A stretch of 64,000 nt of DNA from an uncultured Treponema sp. GTDB taxonomy: Bacteria; Spirochaetota; Spirochaetia; Treponematales; Treponemataceae. A program made the translations under genes and the position numbers. The notes beneath the pieces were generated by a model. That model was not told the DNA's origin. It was given only the letters and a program-made list of their open reading frames with translations, and did no database searches. The stretch's first letter is position 1. Each line of letters starts with the position of its first letter. The stretch covers positions 1 to 64,000 of the forward strand of contig CAMNDY010000003.1 of NCBI GenBank assembly GCA_946535985.1. Direction: 5' to 3'. Positions 18,170-26,477 of the stretch are shown piece after piece.

Positions 18170-19130
18170 TCCTTCTAAAAAAACAATGAAGATAACTTAT
18201 GGTCTGGCAGGCCTGCTTACTTTAATATTCATTCTTACAATCACAGTTTTTTCTCCGGCAAGCACAGTAAATAAAAAAAGATATAGCATTCAACTGCAGT
18301 TTATTCACGAAGCAGATATTTCGAACATAGATATCATAACTATTCAACATGGCGATTCTGCAATTATCTTAAGCAGAAGCGATAACATGTGGCTTTTAGC
18401 AAATCAAAATGATGTAAATGACAAAATCCCGGCTGATGTTCAAAAGTTAAAATCCTTTTTTATTTTACTTGCCTCAAAACACGCAATGGCAAAAGCCGGA
18501 AATACAGCAGACAAAGACAATTCCTACGGACTGGACACAGAGGAAAGCACCACAATAACTCTTTATAAAAACGGCCTGGCTTATCAGAGCTTAAACTTTG
18601 GTGCCCTTAATTTTTCACAGACACAAAGATATTTTACAAGTACAGAATTAAAATCTGTATTTCTGGCAGGGCAAGAGTTTGACGCCTTTCTTAAAACTTC
18701 GGTTACCGCCTGGGCCGATCCTTATATAATTTCAACACAATTACTGAATGATGTTTTTTCCATGGGGCTTGCACAAACCGCTGATTTTTATGATTATAAA
18801 AAAAATCAGAATACAACTTTAACATCATCCGACAAGGAAGAAAATAAATCAATTCAAAAACTCTTTGATTTGCGTCACGGAGGATTTGCTTTGGACTTAC
18901 AAAATCAGAGCGCGAACGACCAGCAGAATAAAGTCTTAGCTGTCAAAATCCAGATGGGCGACAAATCTCAAATAAATCTGGACATTTCTGAACATCCGAC
19001 AATTGAAAACGAATATATAGTTTTTACAACTTTTAATTCCCAGCGGCTTGAAAAAAGCTTTTCATACAAAACACAAATAAGCGCCTGGACCTACAGTAAA
19101 ATCAGTGAAATGATGTTGAATACAAAATGA
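18162..19130 (+). CDS. DUF4340-type protein of the GldA/FG-like system
   Basis: 322 residues. A membrane anchor lies at 10-33 (ITYGLAGLLTLIFILTITVF) and the rest is extracytoplasmic with repeated beta units: NIDIITIQHGDSAIILSRSDNMWLLANQNDV, then ADKDNSYGLDTEESTTITLYKNG. This pattern (a small barrel repeating 'I...W.l' and 'yGLd') fits DUF4340, which often follows gldG-like genes. Function unknown; probably a partner of the ABC permease at the outer face of the membrane. Its last 40 bp overlap the convergent CPBP protease gene. Confidence 0.7.
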   Translation: MINPSKKTMKITYGLAGLLTLIFILTITVFSPASTVNKKRYSIQLQFIHEADISNIDIITIQHGDSAIILSRSDNMWLLANQNDVNDKIPADVQKLKSFFILLASKHAMAKAGNTADKDNSYGLDTEESTTITLYKNGLAYQSLNFGALNFSQTQRYFTSTELKSVFLAGQEFDAFLKTSVTAWADPYIISTQLLNDVFSMGLAQTADFYDYKKNQNTTLTSSDKEENKSIQKLFDLRHGGFALDLQNQSANDQQNKVLAVKIQMGDKSQINLDISEHPTIENEYIVFTTFNSQRLEKSFSYKTQISAWTYSKISEMMLNTK

Positions 19131-19741
19131 ATGAGCACGCTGTTCCAGATAAGCCCTGTCTTTTTATATAAAATCCTTAAAACTACATGAGCAAGGGCCG
19201 CATTTATAAGGCTAAGCGGTCCCATATATAAATGCGCAAAAGCAAATACTAAAAGTCCAAGGCCTTCTGTTATAAAAAAGGTCCCACGTCCATCAGGCAG
19301 CTTTGTATAACTTAAAAGCCTTTTTAATGCATCTGTAAAATAGTATCTGTAAATAATTTCTTCATAAACGGCTCCAAATAAAAAGGTTAAAAAGCAAAAG
19401 ATGCCTTGCAGGGCAGTTTGGGGTAAAAGGCTTTTTGAAGGAAGGGCAGTGGTTCCACCTGTTCTGCTGCTTATAAATTTAATTATCAATGCCGTACAAA
19501 TTAAAATTGCAAGACAAAGCATAGAAGGATAAAAAAATCTTTTAGGTCTGCAAAAAGTTTTTCTAGTAAAAAAATATAAAACTATACAAAATATGAATAA
19601 ACCTGCTTGTGCCCATGGAAAAGTCCAGGTAAAAAGCTCAGAAATATCAGTAATTCTTGGGGTAAAAAAGGGAGGAATAATTATAAAAGCACAGATTAGA
19701 GTAAATATAAGGATTTCAAAAAATATATAAAGTCGCTTCAT
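19091..19741 (-). CDS. CPBP family intramembrane metalloprotease
   Basis: 216 residues with about six membrane segments. CPBP/Abi motifs are in order: EEIIYRYYF (motif 1, EExxxR, about 120), FAFAHLYMG (motif 2, FxxxH, about 165) and HFVFNIISL (motif 3, HxxxN, about 205). Rce1-type CAAX proteases use these Glu and His residues for catalysis within the membrane. Substrate unknown. It is encoded alone, facing the DUF4340 gene and divergent from the PilZ gene; the gap to the latter is short and contains that gene's promoter. Confidence 0.85.
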   Translation of the reverse strand: MKRLYIFFEILIFTLICAFIIIPPFFTPRITDISELFTWTFPWAQAGLFIFCIVLYFFTRKTFCRPKRFFYPSMLCLAILICTALIIKFISSRTGGTTALPSKSLLPQTALQGIFCFLTFLFGAVYEEIIYRYYFTDALKRLLSYTKLPDGRGTFFITEGLGLLVFAFAHLYMGPLSLINAALAHVVLRILYKKTGLIWNSVLIHFVFNIISLILL

Positions 19742-19767
19742 TTTTGATTTTTTTTTTATGATTTATG

Positions 19768-19776
19768 TGTTATAAT
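19768..19776 (+). promoter_or_regulatory. Extended -10 promoter element of the PilZ gene
   Basis: TGTTATAAT (19768-19776) is a consensus extended -10. It lies 28 bases before the GTG start chosen for the downstream gene and inside the longer ORF-track reading, which argues against the ATG at 19765. A weak TTGATT is 21 bases upstream. Confidence 0.55.
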
Positions 19777-19803
19777 AGTAGTATATATTTAAAAGAGGAT
19801 TTT

Positions 19804-21057
19804 GTGTACACTCTTATTGGTATTATAATAGCATTATCAATTCTTCTCGCGCTTGCAGGATTGTATTCTGTTTTCAAGCAGCGCATAGAGTTTTATATAA
19901 CAGGCTTAGATCAAAAGTTTTCTTTTTCAGATTTGAATCTTTTATGGAAGGTGTCCCAGCTTTGCGATCTTGATTATCCTAAGGCTCTTTTCTGGTCAAT
20001 GCCTTCGCTTACAAAATGCATGTCGCATATAACATCGCAGGCTGCCTCAAACGGAACAGAAAATGATCCTGCAACCCAGGCGCTCATTACAAAATTATTT
20101 GCTTACCGTACAAAGCTGCAAAATCAGACTGATGACAAAAAGGGTATTGATTCAACAATGTACCTTGACCGCAACCAGAAACTCAGAATTATTTTACCTG
20201 GCAAGGGAGTTTTTTCTTCAAAAATCCTTAATAACGGTAAAGAGCTTATAATTGCAGTTCCACGCCAGAAAGAGATGATTCCATTTACAGCCGAAGAATG
20301 GGTAGGAAAATTTATAAGCGTATATCTATGGCGCAAAGGTGATGCACGCTATGTTTTTGATTCTACAGTAACCGGCAGTGGACTTTTTGTTGGAGAATCA
20401 TCTATTTCTATACGTCATTCAAACAATCTTATTCGTACTCAAAAACGTAAGGCTGTACGCGCAAAATGTGAAATTAAGGCAAACCTCTATATCATAACTT
20501 CCGAAAAAATCGACTACAACGCCGTAGAAACTCAAAACGGTTACAAATGTCTTATTGAAGATATTTCGGAAGCAGGAGCTCTTATCCGCATTGGTGGTAA
20601 AGGCGCTTCTAACGTTCAGATTAAACTTCAATTTAATATTCAGAATATGCTCATTGTTATGTTTGGAGTTGTTCGTACTGTTGAATACAATGAAACTACT
20701 AATCAGTCCCTGCTTCATTTTGAATGTATTCATCTTGATCAGACAATGAAAAATGAAGTTTTGGGTTATGTTTACAATATGCTTCCGGAACGCGAAAAAG
20801 AAGTATATGATGCTCTTAAGCTTACAGATACCGATGAAGTAGAAGCAGGTGACGAAAATCTTGAAAATGCAGAGGCTGGACAAAATGCCGATTCAATTGT
20901 TACCAATGACGTTCAAAATGCTTTAAATAATGCAACAGATACAGGCACAAAGGAAGAACTTAAGGAGGAGACTAAAGTTAATCTTCCTGATATGCCCAAT
21001 AATATATCAGAGCCGGTAAAAGAACAGATCAGTCCTGATATAAATATAAGTGAATAA
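19804..21057 (+). CDS. PilZ domain protein
   Basis: About 417 residues. A single membrane helix sits at the N-terminus (YTLIGIIIALSILLALAGLYSVF), then a poorly conserved region, then a PilZ domain starting RTQKRKAVRAKCEIKANLYI (RxxxR-type c-di-GMP-binding arginines) with EDISEAGALIRIGG, which matches the D/NxSxxG motif. The last 70 residues are acidic and probably disordered. PilZ domains bind cyclic di-GMP, so this is a candidate effector for the HD-GYP and EAL proteins encoded in the window. Start: GTG 19804 with GAGGA upstream, not ATG 19765, which overlaps the promoter. The next gene begins 9 bp after the stop. Confidence 0.82.
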   Translation: MYTLIGIIIALSILLALAGLYSVFKQRIEFYITGLDQKFSFSDLNLLWKVSQLCDLDYPKALFWSMPSLTKCMSHITSQAASNGTENDPATQALITKLFAYRTKLQNQTDDKKGIDSTMYLDRNQKLRIILPGKGVFSSKILNNGKELIIAVPRQKEMIPFTAEEWVGKFISVYLWRKGDARYVFDSTVTGSGLFVGESSISIRHSNNLIRTQKRKAVRAKCEIKANLYIITSEKIDYNAVETQNGYKCLIEDISEAGALIRIGGKGASNVQIKLQFNIQNMLIVMFGVVRTVEYNETTNQSLLHFECIHLDQTMKNEVLGYVYNMLPEREKEVYDALKLTDTDEVEAGDENLENAEAGQNADSIVTNDVQNALNNATDTGTKEELKEETKVNLPDMPNNISEPVKEQISPDINISE

Positions 21058-21066
21058 AGGATTTTT

Positions 21067-22200
21067 ATGAAAAAAATAATATCATTCTTTTTGCTAAGTT
21101 CAATTTTACTCGCTAATGTTTCTGGTCAGGAATATAAAAAGAAATTTATTAAGGGAAATATCACTGACAAAACTGTAGCTGTAAGAGAAGCTTCCGGCCA
21201 GGAAGGCATTTGGCTTTCGCAAAAGGCAATTGATTTTGTTTTGGAAAATAATGACATAATCGGAACCGACAGAGATATGGACGGTCTTGCAGTAGCAGCA
21301 GTTCTTTCTTTGCCAAATGATTATGTTTATGGACTTTCAGAAACAGAAAAAACAAAGGTTTTAGAAAAGTTTATTAATCTTTTTGAAAAGTTTTCAAGAA
21401 GTAATACTGTTCAAATTGCAGTTCAATCAAAGGTGCTTTCACTTAAAGACAACATCAACACAAGCCCTTTTACCGAAGTTTTAAACAAGTTTTTGCAAAG
21501 TTCAACAGTTCTTTCATCTGATTCAAGTCTTTTGAAATCAGTCATCAACTCCTTAGGTTTTATAGGCAACAACATCTCTTTTTCAATTTTATATAACAAT
21601 CTTAATGATAAAAGGTATTCGGCATATTATCCTGAAATTGAAGAGACTATTAAAAAGCTCATTCCGGTTTCTATGAACGAAGTTCTTCAGATTATTCATA
21701 GTCACGATGCCGCAAATACCCAACGTATTTTTAATTTAGTAAAAGATGCAGAAATATCTACAACAAATCTGTGTGAAATTTCAGAGAATATCTTAAATGA
21801 TTCTCCGATTATTTCTTTAAAATTCGATGCCCTTGTTATTTTGAATTCTCATAAATGGACAAGAGCATCAAACAGTGTACTTACATTCTTTGCTTCTGCC
21901 CAAAATGATTTCCAGAATGAGCTCATTACAGAAGAACAGTTTGTAAGTCTCATTGAATCTCTTGTAAATATTTCTCCTTTGGATGCTGTTAACCCGCTTA
22001 TAAAATACTTAGGCGAATTGAACCAGCAGCTTGAGTACAACAATAGTGTTGCTCAGAATGTTGTGCTTGCTGTTATCAATTCTTTAGGTGCTATTGGCGA
22101 TAAACAGGCATTTGATTCACTTCTTTCGGTAACGTATCTTAATTACCCAGAACCGGTTTTGTCTGCAGCCCGCCAGGCCCTTGCAGGCTTAAGATGGTAA
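21067..22200 (+). CDS. Exported HEAT-repeat-like protein
   Basis: 377 residues with a cleavable signal peptide (MKKIISFFLLSSILLANVSGQ). The mature part is helical with HEAT-like elements: DRDMDGLAVAAVLSLPND, SLLKSVINSLGFIGNNISFSILY and, at the end, VVLAVINSLGAIGDKQAFDSLLSVTYLNYPEPVLSAARQALAGL, the clearest repeat. Such repeats usually bind other proteins. Probably periplasmic. It lies in the PilZ operon and overlaps the ComEC-like gene by 7 bp. No specific function can be assigned. Confidence 0.7.
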   Translation: MKKIISFFLLSSILLANVSGQEYKKKFIKGNITDKTVAVREASGQEGIWLSQKAIDFVLENNDIIGTDRDMDGLAVAAVLSLPNDYVYGLSETEKTKVLEKFINLFEKFSRSNTVQIAVQSKVLSLKDNINTSPFTEVLNKFLQSSTVLSSDSSLLKSVINSLGFIGNNISFSILYNNLNDKRYSAYYPEIEETIKKLIPVSMNEVLQIIHSHDAANTQRIFNLVKDAEISTTNLCEISENILNDSPIISLKFDALVILNSHKWTRASNSVLTFFASAQNDFQNELITEEQFVSLIESLVNISPLDAVNPLIKYLGELNQQLEYNNSVAQNVVLAVINSLGAIGDKQAFDSLLSVTYLNYPEPVLSAARQALAGLRW

Positions 22201-23426
22201 AGAGGTATTCGAATAATTCAGTTTTTTTAGCAGCTTTAATCTGTATTTTATTTTTTTATTCTGGTCTCATAAAATTGCAAGACAGGAATAAATATTTTTC
22301 ATTAATTCCCAGTGGTCAGGTGAACTATTTACACGGACAGATGATTTCTTCACCGGCTAAAACTTCGAATGGTAAGTATTATTCTGCAAAGCTTAAGGTC
22401 TGGAACTGTGGAAATGATAAGATAAAGTCCTCTGCAAGCGGAAATGTAAAAGTTTATATTCCATGTGAGATTGCGGAGGTTTATTTTCCGGGTAAACTAT
22501 ATTCTGCAGCTAGGGGAGCTTTTTTTGAGGCAGGGGGCTTATATTCATTAAAAGGTCATTTTTCTGGGGATGGACAAAGCTTTTATGTAGAGTCCAGTTT
22601 AAGTTCAAGCTTTCCCAAAACTTTTTACGGACGGCTTGATTACTTTCGGGCCTTATGCCGCCTGCAATTTAAAAGGCTCATGTATTCCTGGGGTAATGCC
22701 GGAGGACTCTTGTTAGCCTTGCTTTGTGGTGCAAAAGAGTATACATCTTCAGATATTTCCTCAGGTTTTAAGAAGGCAGGATTGTCTCATATTCTTGCAC
22801 TTTCAGGTATGCATCTTTCTATGTTCTCTGGTATTGCACTTTTTGCAGGTAAGAAAATCGGAAGAAAGAGGCTTTCTTTTATTATAAGGATTTTCGCATT
22901 GATTTTGTTTGTATGGTTTGCAGGATTTTCTCCATCCTTGCTTCGTGCCTTTATATGCAGTCTTCTTACAATTATTGCGGCTCTTGCAAATGTAAAAAAG
23001 CCTGATATGCTTTTGATTTTAGCATTCAGTTTTTTGTGTCAGACAATCATTTCGCCCGCTGATATTTATAATGTTGGATTTATACTTTCCTATACAGCAT
23101 TGGCAGGGATTTTGCTTACAAACAAATTTTTCCGCAGTATTTATAATCGCTTTTTACCAGGATATTTTTCGGCTTCACTTGGATCTTCTACCGGAGCACA
23201 AATTTTTACAGCGCCGATATCTTTAAAAATGTTTGGAAGCTTCGCACCCATAGGAATTATTGCAACCTCTGTAGTTTCTCCAATTGTAACAATTTTTATT
23301 TATTCAGGACTTTTATTTATTATTATAAGTCTAATTATTCCGCCGCTTGCAATACCTAGTGGAATTTTTATAAATTTAGAGTATACTATAATCAAGTTTT
23401 TAATTTCATTTTTTTCAAGCTTTTGA
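22194..23426 (+). CDS. ComEC/Rec2-family membrane protein, channel module only
   Basis: 410 residues. An N-terminal membrane helix and a small extracytoplasmic OB-like part (DUF4131-type, about 35-140) precede the competence domain: HILALSGMHLSMFSGIALF (about 198-216), followed by about eight membrane helices. ComEC forms the inner-membrane channel for single-stranded DNA in natural transformation. The usual C-terminal metallo-beta-lactamase domain is absent; the ORF stops soon after the last membrane helix, and rsmA follows 25 bp on. Either a short form or a family relative with another role. No other competence genes are in view. Confidence 0.82.
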   Translation: MVKRYSNNSVFLAALICILFFYSGLIKLQDRNKYFSLIPSGQVNYLHGQMISSPAKTSNGKYYSAKLKVWNCGNDKIKSSASGNVKVYIPCEIAEVYFPGKLYSAARGAFFEAGGLYSLKGHFSGDGQSFYVESSLSSSFPKTFYGRLDYFRALCRLQFKRLMYSWGNAGGLLLALLCGAKEYTSSDISSGFKKAGLSHILALSGMHLSMFSGIALFAGKKIGRKRLSFIIRIFALILFVWFAGFSPSLLRAFICSLLTIIAALANVKKPDMLLILAFSFLCQTIISPADIYNVGFILSYTALAGILLTNKFFRSIYNRFLPGYFSASLGSSTGAQIFTAPISLKMFGSFAPIGIIATSVVSPIVTIFIYSGLLFIIISLIIPPLAIPSGIFINLEYTIIKFLISFFSSF

Positions 23427-23451
23427 TTATAAAAATGCTCAGGAGAAATAA

Positions 23452-24321
23452 TTGACACATCCCGATTACAATTCAGCTGCAGAATTAAAAGGAGTTCTCG
23501 AAGCAAACGGATTTTCAATGCAAAAAAAGTTTGGTCAGAATTTTTTAATAAATCAGCAGGCCAGAAATAAACTGATTGATGCGTTAGACGTTAGTGAAGG
23601 CACAAAGGTTTGGGAAGTAGGGCCGGGCCTTGGAGCAATGACAAGCGGACTTCTGGAAAAAGGTGCCGATCTTACTGTATTTGAAATTGACCGGGGTTTT
23701 ATTTCTCTTATTTCGCAATACTTTGAATCATACAGCCAGAAAGGTTCTTTTAGAATTGTAGAAGGTGATGTTCTTAAAAACTGGTATGGCCAGACTAAAG
23801 ACGGAAGCCAGCTTCCTCAGCGTTTTTTTGGAAATCTTCCTTACAATATTGCAGCTTCTATTGTTGCAGATACAATTGAAGCCGGAATCCGCTTTGAAAA
23901 ATGTGTTTTTACAGTACAAAAAGAAGTTGCTGTACGTATGGCCGCAAAAGCAGGGGATGCTGATTATTCATCGCTTTCTGTTTTATGTAACTGGGCTTAT
24001 GATGTAAAAAATCTTATTGATTTATCAGGTTCAAACTTCTGGCCAAAACCAAATGTAGATTCAAGAGCGGTTATTTTTACAAAAAAAGAAGATTTTCCCC
24101 GCTGCCAGAATCCTAAGTTATTTATAAAAATGCAGAGGGCACTCTTCAGTTCAAGACGAAAAACTGTCAGAAACAATCTTCAGGGATTTTTAAATAATAA
24201 CGAAAAAACTATGCTATGCCTTGAAAAAGCAGGAATTGACCCGATGCGCAGGGCAGAGGTTTTGACAATTGAAGAGATGCTTAAACTTTCTGATGTAATA
24301 AATGCAGAGGCAAACAAATGA
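23452..24321 (+). CDS. rsmA: 16S rRNA dimethyladenosine transferase
   Basis: 289 residues. It dimethylates two adjacent adenines in the 3' hairpin of 16S rRNA using S-adenosylmethionine. Seen motifs are KKFGQNFLINQ (N-terminal RNA/SAM site), EVGPGLGAMT (SAM motif I), FEID (acidic loop) and the catalytic FGNLPYNIAASIV (NLPY). The C-terminal helical domain includes FSSRRKTVRNNL. The start is TTG 23452 behind AGGAGA. The end overlaps the YggS-type gene by 4 bp (ATGA). Confidence 0.96.
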   Translation: MTHPDYNSAAELKGVLEANGFSMQKKFGQNFLINQQARNKLIDALDVSEGTKVWEVGPGLGAMTSGLLEKGADLTVFEIDRGFISLISQYFESYSQKGSFRIVEGDVLKNWYGQTKDGSQLPQRFFGNLPYNIAASIVADTIEAGIRFEKCVFTVQKEVAVRMAAKAGDADYSSLSVLCNWAYDVKNLIDLSGSNFWPKPNVDSRAVIFTKKEDFPRCQNPKLFIKMQRALFSSRRKTVRNNLQGFLNNNEKTMLCLEKAGIDPMRRAEVLTIEEMLKLSDVINAEANK

Positions 24322-25022
24322 GTAATATTAAAGAAAACCTGGATATAATAAATCAAAAAATTCTTGACGCAGAAAAAAAATCAGGCCGAAAGCAGGGGTC
24401 TGTAAAACTAATGGCTGTAAGTAAGTTTCATCCCCTCGAGGCAGTAATAGAAGCTATAAATGCAGGGCAGACTTTATTTGGAGAAAACCGTGTTCAGGAA
24501 GCATATTCAAAGTTTAAGCCAGTTTTTGAAGAGTATTCCCAAATAGAACTACACATGATTGGCCAGCTTCAAACAAATAAAGTAAAGCATGCGGTTGAAA
24601 TTTCTTCTTGTATTGAATCTGTAGACAGAATTGACCTTATAAAAGAGATAGAAAAACAATGTTCCAAGCTCAATAAATCAATAAAAATCCTTTTTGAGTA
24701 TCATACAGGAGAAGAATCTAAATCAGGCTTTACAAATGATGATGAATTATATAAGGCTCTTGATATGTTTAAGAATAAGAATTTTCCTCATGTAATTCCT
24801 TATGGCTTTATGACAATGGCTCCCTTTACCAATGACAAAGAACTTGTAAGAAAATCCTTTATAACCTTAAGGCTTCTTGCAGAAAAAATCAAAAATCAAT
24901 ATCCTATGTTTGAAATGCCGGAACTTTCTATGGGAATGTCCGGAGATTTTGAAATTGCAATTGAAGAAGGTTCTACACTTGTTCGTGTTGGAACTGCAAT
25001 TTTTGGAGAACGCGTTTACTGA
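24318..25022 (+). CDS. YggS/PROSC-family pyridoxal-phosphate homeostasis protein
   Basis: 234 residues, the family length. PLP binds to the Lys in LMAVSKFHPLEAV (about 36). Other family motifs are LFGENRVQEAYSK, LHMIGQLQTNK, GFMTMAP, and the closing LSMGMSGDFEIAIEEGSTLVRVGTAIFGER. These single-domain fold-type III proteins buffer free PLP and influence amino-acid metabolism; no catalysed reaction is known. It is coupled to rsmA by a 4-bp overlap, and the next gene starts 2 bp after the stop. Confidence 0.95.
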   Translation: MSNIKENLDIINQKILDAEKKSGRKQGSVKLMAVSKFHPLEAVIEAINAGQTLFGENRVQEAYSKFKPVFEEYSQIELHMIGQLQTNKVKHAVEISSCIESVDRIDLIKEIEKQCSKLNKSIKILFEYHTGEESKSGFTNDDELYKALDMFKNKNFPHVIPYGFMTMAPFTNDKELVRKSFITLRLLAEKIKNQYPMFEMPELSMGMSGDFEIAIEEGSTLVRVGTAIFGERVY

Positions 25023-25024
25023 TA

Positions 25025-25510
25025 ATGAAAAATAAAAGGATTTTTGCAGCATTTATCATTTTTCTCTTTTTTGCAGTAGAAAATTGCTTTTGCCAGACTA
25101 ATACAAGTCCAGAACCTTATTCCGATGATGAGTTCCCTCAATTTATGCTGGATCTCAGACGTTTTGAAATAATAACCCTGGGGTCCATGCCTTTTATTAC
25201 ACTTAATTCTTCTATTGTTTATAACGGCTATAAGTTTGCTACCGGAAAAAGCGACACATTTAATCCTTTGGCAACTGCAGATTATTCTCAGGATGAAATG
25301 GAGAATATCATAATCACTTCTCTTTGTATTAGTGCAGGTATTGGACTTACCGATTATATTGTAAACCTTGTAAAAAGAAGCAGAATAAATCGAAGACTCA
25401 GGCAGCAGGATTCAAATATCAGTATTGAAGAAAATCCAGATGCAGTAAGAATTCCTCTTCCTTCAAAAGATAGTTCCGATATTACTGAAAGTCAAAGTGA
25501 GGCAGAATAA
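25025..25510 (+). CDS. Exported or membrane hypothetical protein
   Basis: 161 residues, not recognised. A signal-like hydrophobic segment opens it (IFAAFIIFLFFAVENCFCQ). A second hydrophobic stretch (MENIIITSLCISAGIGLTDYIVNLV, about 97-121) is followed by a basic patch (KRSRINRRLRQQ) and an acidic, Ser-rich tail, so the C-terminus is probably cytoplasmic. The middle contains ITLGSMPFITLNSSIVYNGYKF. It sits in a tight run between yggS-like and rluD-like genes, overlapping the latter by one base. Possibly treponeme-specific. Confidence 0.65.
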   Translation: MKNKRIFAAFIIFLFFAVENCFCQTNTSPEPYSDDEFPQFMLDLRRFEIITLGSMPFITLNSSIVYNGYKFATGKSDTFNPLATADYSQDEMENIIITSLCISAGIGLTDYIVNLVKRSRINRRLRQQDSNISIEENPDAVRIPLPSKDSSDITESQSEAE

Positions 25511-26475
25511 TGCCTTATTTTTCTACAAAAGTCCCGGATGATTATAATAAAGCAGAACGTCTCGATAAATTTATTGCCTCCCTGCCAAACGGAATGAACC
25601 GTTCTAAATTAAAAAGTGGTGTTACCGAGATTCTTATTAACGGCAAAAAATCAAAGCTTTCTTCAAAAGTAAATGCAAATGACCTTATAGATATTGAATG
25701 GGAAGATAATATCCCCGAAAATATTGAACCCGAGAATATTCCTCTTGATATTATTTATGAGGACGAAAATGTTACTGTTATAAATAAAGAACAGGGCATG
25801 GTAACTCATCCAGCCTGCGGTAACTGGAACGGTACTCTTGTAAATGCTTTGCTTTATCATTGGGGGCGGGAAGCTGTAAAACAAATAAAAGAGGGAAGCC
25901 AGCAAAAAATTTTAGAGTTCCGCCGTCCCGGGATTGTTCACCGTCTTGATAAAGAAACTTCTGGTATTATTATTACTGCAAAAAATAGAGAAACAGAGGA
26001 GTTTCTTTCTGAACAGTTTAGAAAAAAGACTCTTCGCAAAGAATATATTTTAATTGTAAAAGGTCGTCCACCACAGGTTGCAGGAGATATCCGCACTTAC
26101 ATTATAAGAGATCCTAAAGACCGTAAGCGTTTTAAGGCTGTAGATGATACGAGTCAGGGTAAATATGCAAGGACAATTTATCACTGTATTGCAAGTTATG
26201 GAAATTATACTCTTGTGCGGGTTCGCCTTAAGACAGGACGTACACATCAGATTCGTGTTCATATGAAATATCTGGGATGTCCTATTGTAGGAGATCCTGT
26301 ATATAATAAGGTAGATCCAATTTTTCCGAATGCCACACTTATGCTACATTCAAAGCTTTTGGAAATTATGATCCCCGGAGAAGATAAAGCCCGTACCTTT
26401 ATTGCAAAAACTCCCCAGCGCTTTATTGATTTACAAAAAAAACTCAGATCCATGTATAATAAAAAAGAGTTTTAA
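25510..26475 (+). CDS. RluA-family pseudouridine synthase with S4 domain (RluD-like)
   Basis: 321 residues. An S4 RNA-binding domain spans about 15-75 (ERLDKFIASLPNGMNRSKLKSGVTEILINGK). The synthase core follows with NKEQGMVTHPACGNWNGTLVNALLYH and the catalytic Asp in GIVHRLDKETSGIIITAKN (about 145). RLKTGRTHQIRVHMKYLGCPIVGDP closes the active site. The domain order matches RluC/RluD, which modify 23S rRNA helix 69 or nearby sites. The target here is not certain. The start shares the TAATG junction with the preceding gene; a second RluA-family gene begins 2 bp after the stop. Confidence 0.92.
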   Translation: MPYFSTKVPDDYNKAERLDKFIASLPNGMNRSKLKSGVTEILINGKKSKLSSKVNANDLIDIEWEDNIPENIEPENIPLDIIYEDENVTVINKEQGMVTHPACGNWNGTLVNALLYHWGREAVKQIKEGSQQKILEFRRPGIVHRLDKETSGIIITAKNRETEEFLSEQFRKKTLRKEYILIVKGRPPQVAGDIRTYIIRDPKDRKRFKAVDDTSQGKYARTIYHCIASYGNYTLVRVRLKTGRTHQIRVHMKYLGCPIVGDPVYNKVDPIFPNATLMLHSKLLEIMIPGEDKARTFIAKTPQRFIDLQKKLRSMYNKKEF

Positions 26476-26477
26476 AT

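Noticed and set aside
19765-19803. N-terminal extension of the PilZ protein
   Set aside because: It contains a consensus extended -10 box and ribosome site; GTG 19804 has GAGGA at correct spacing.
20419-20883. 154-aa minus-strand ORF
   Set aside because: Cys/Phe-rich shadow opposite the PilZ domain; no start context or domain.
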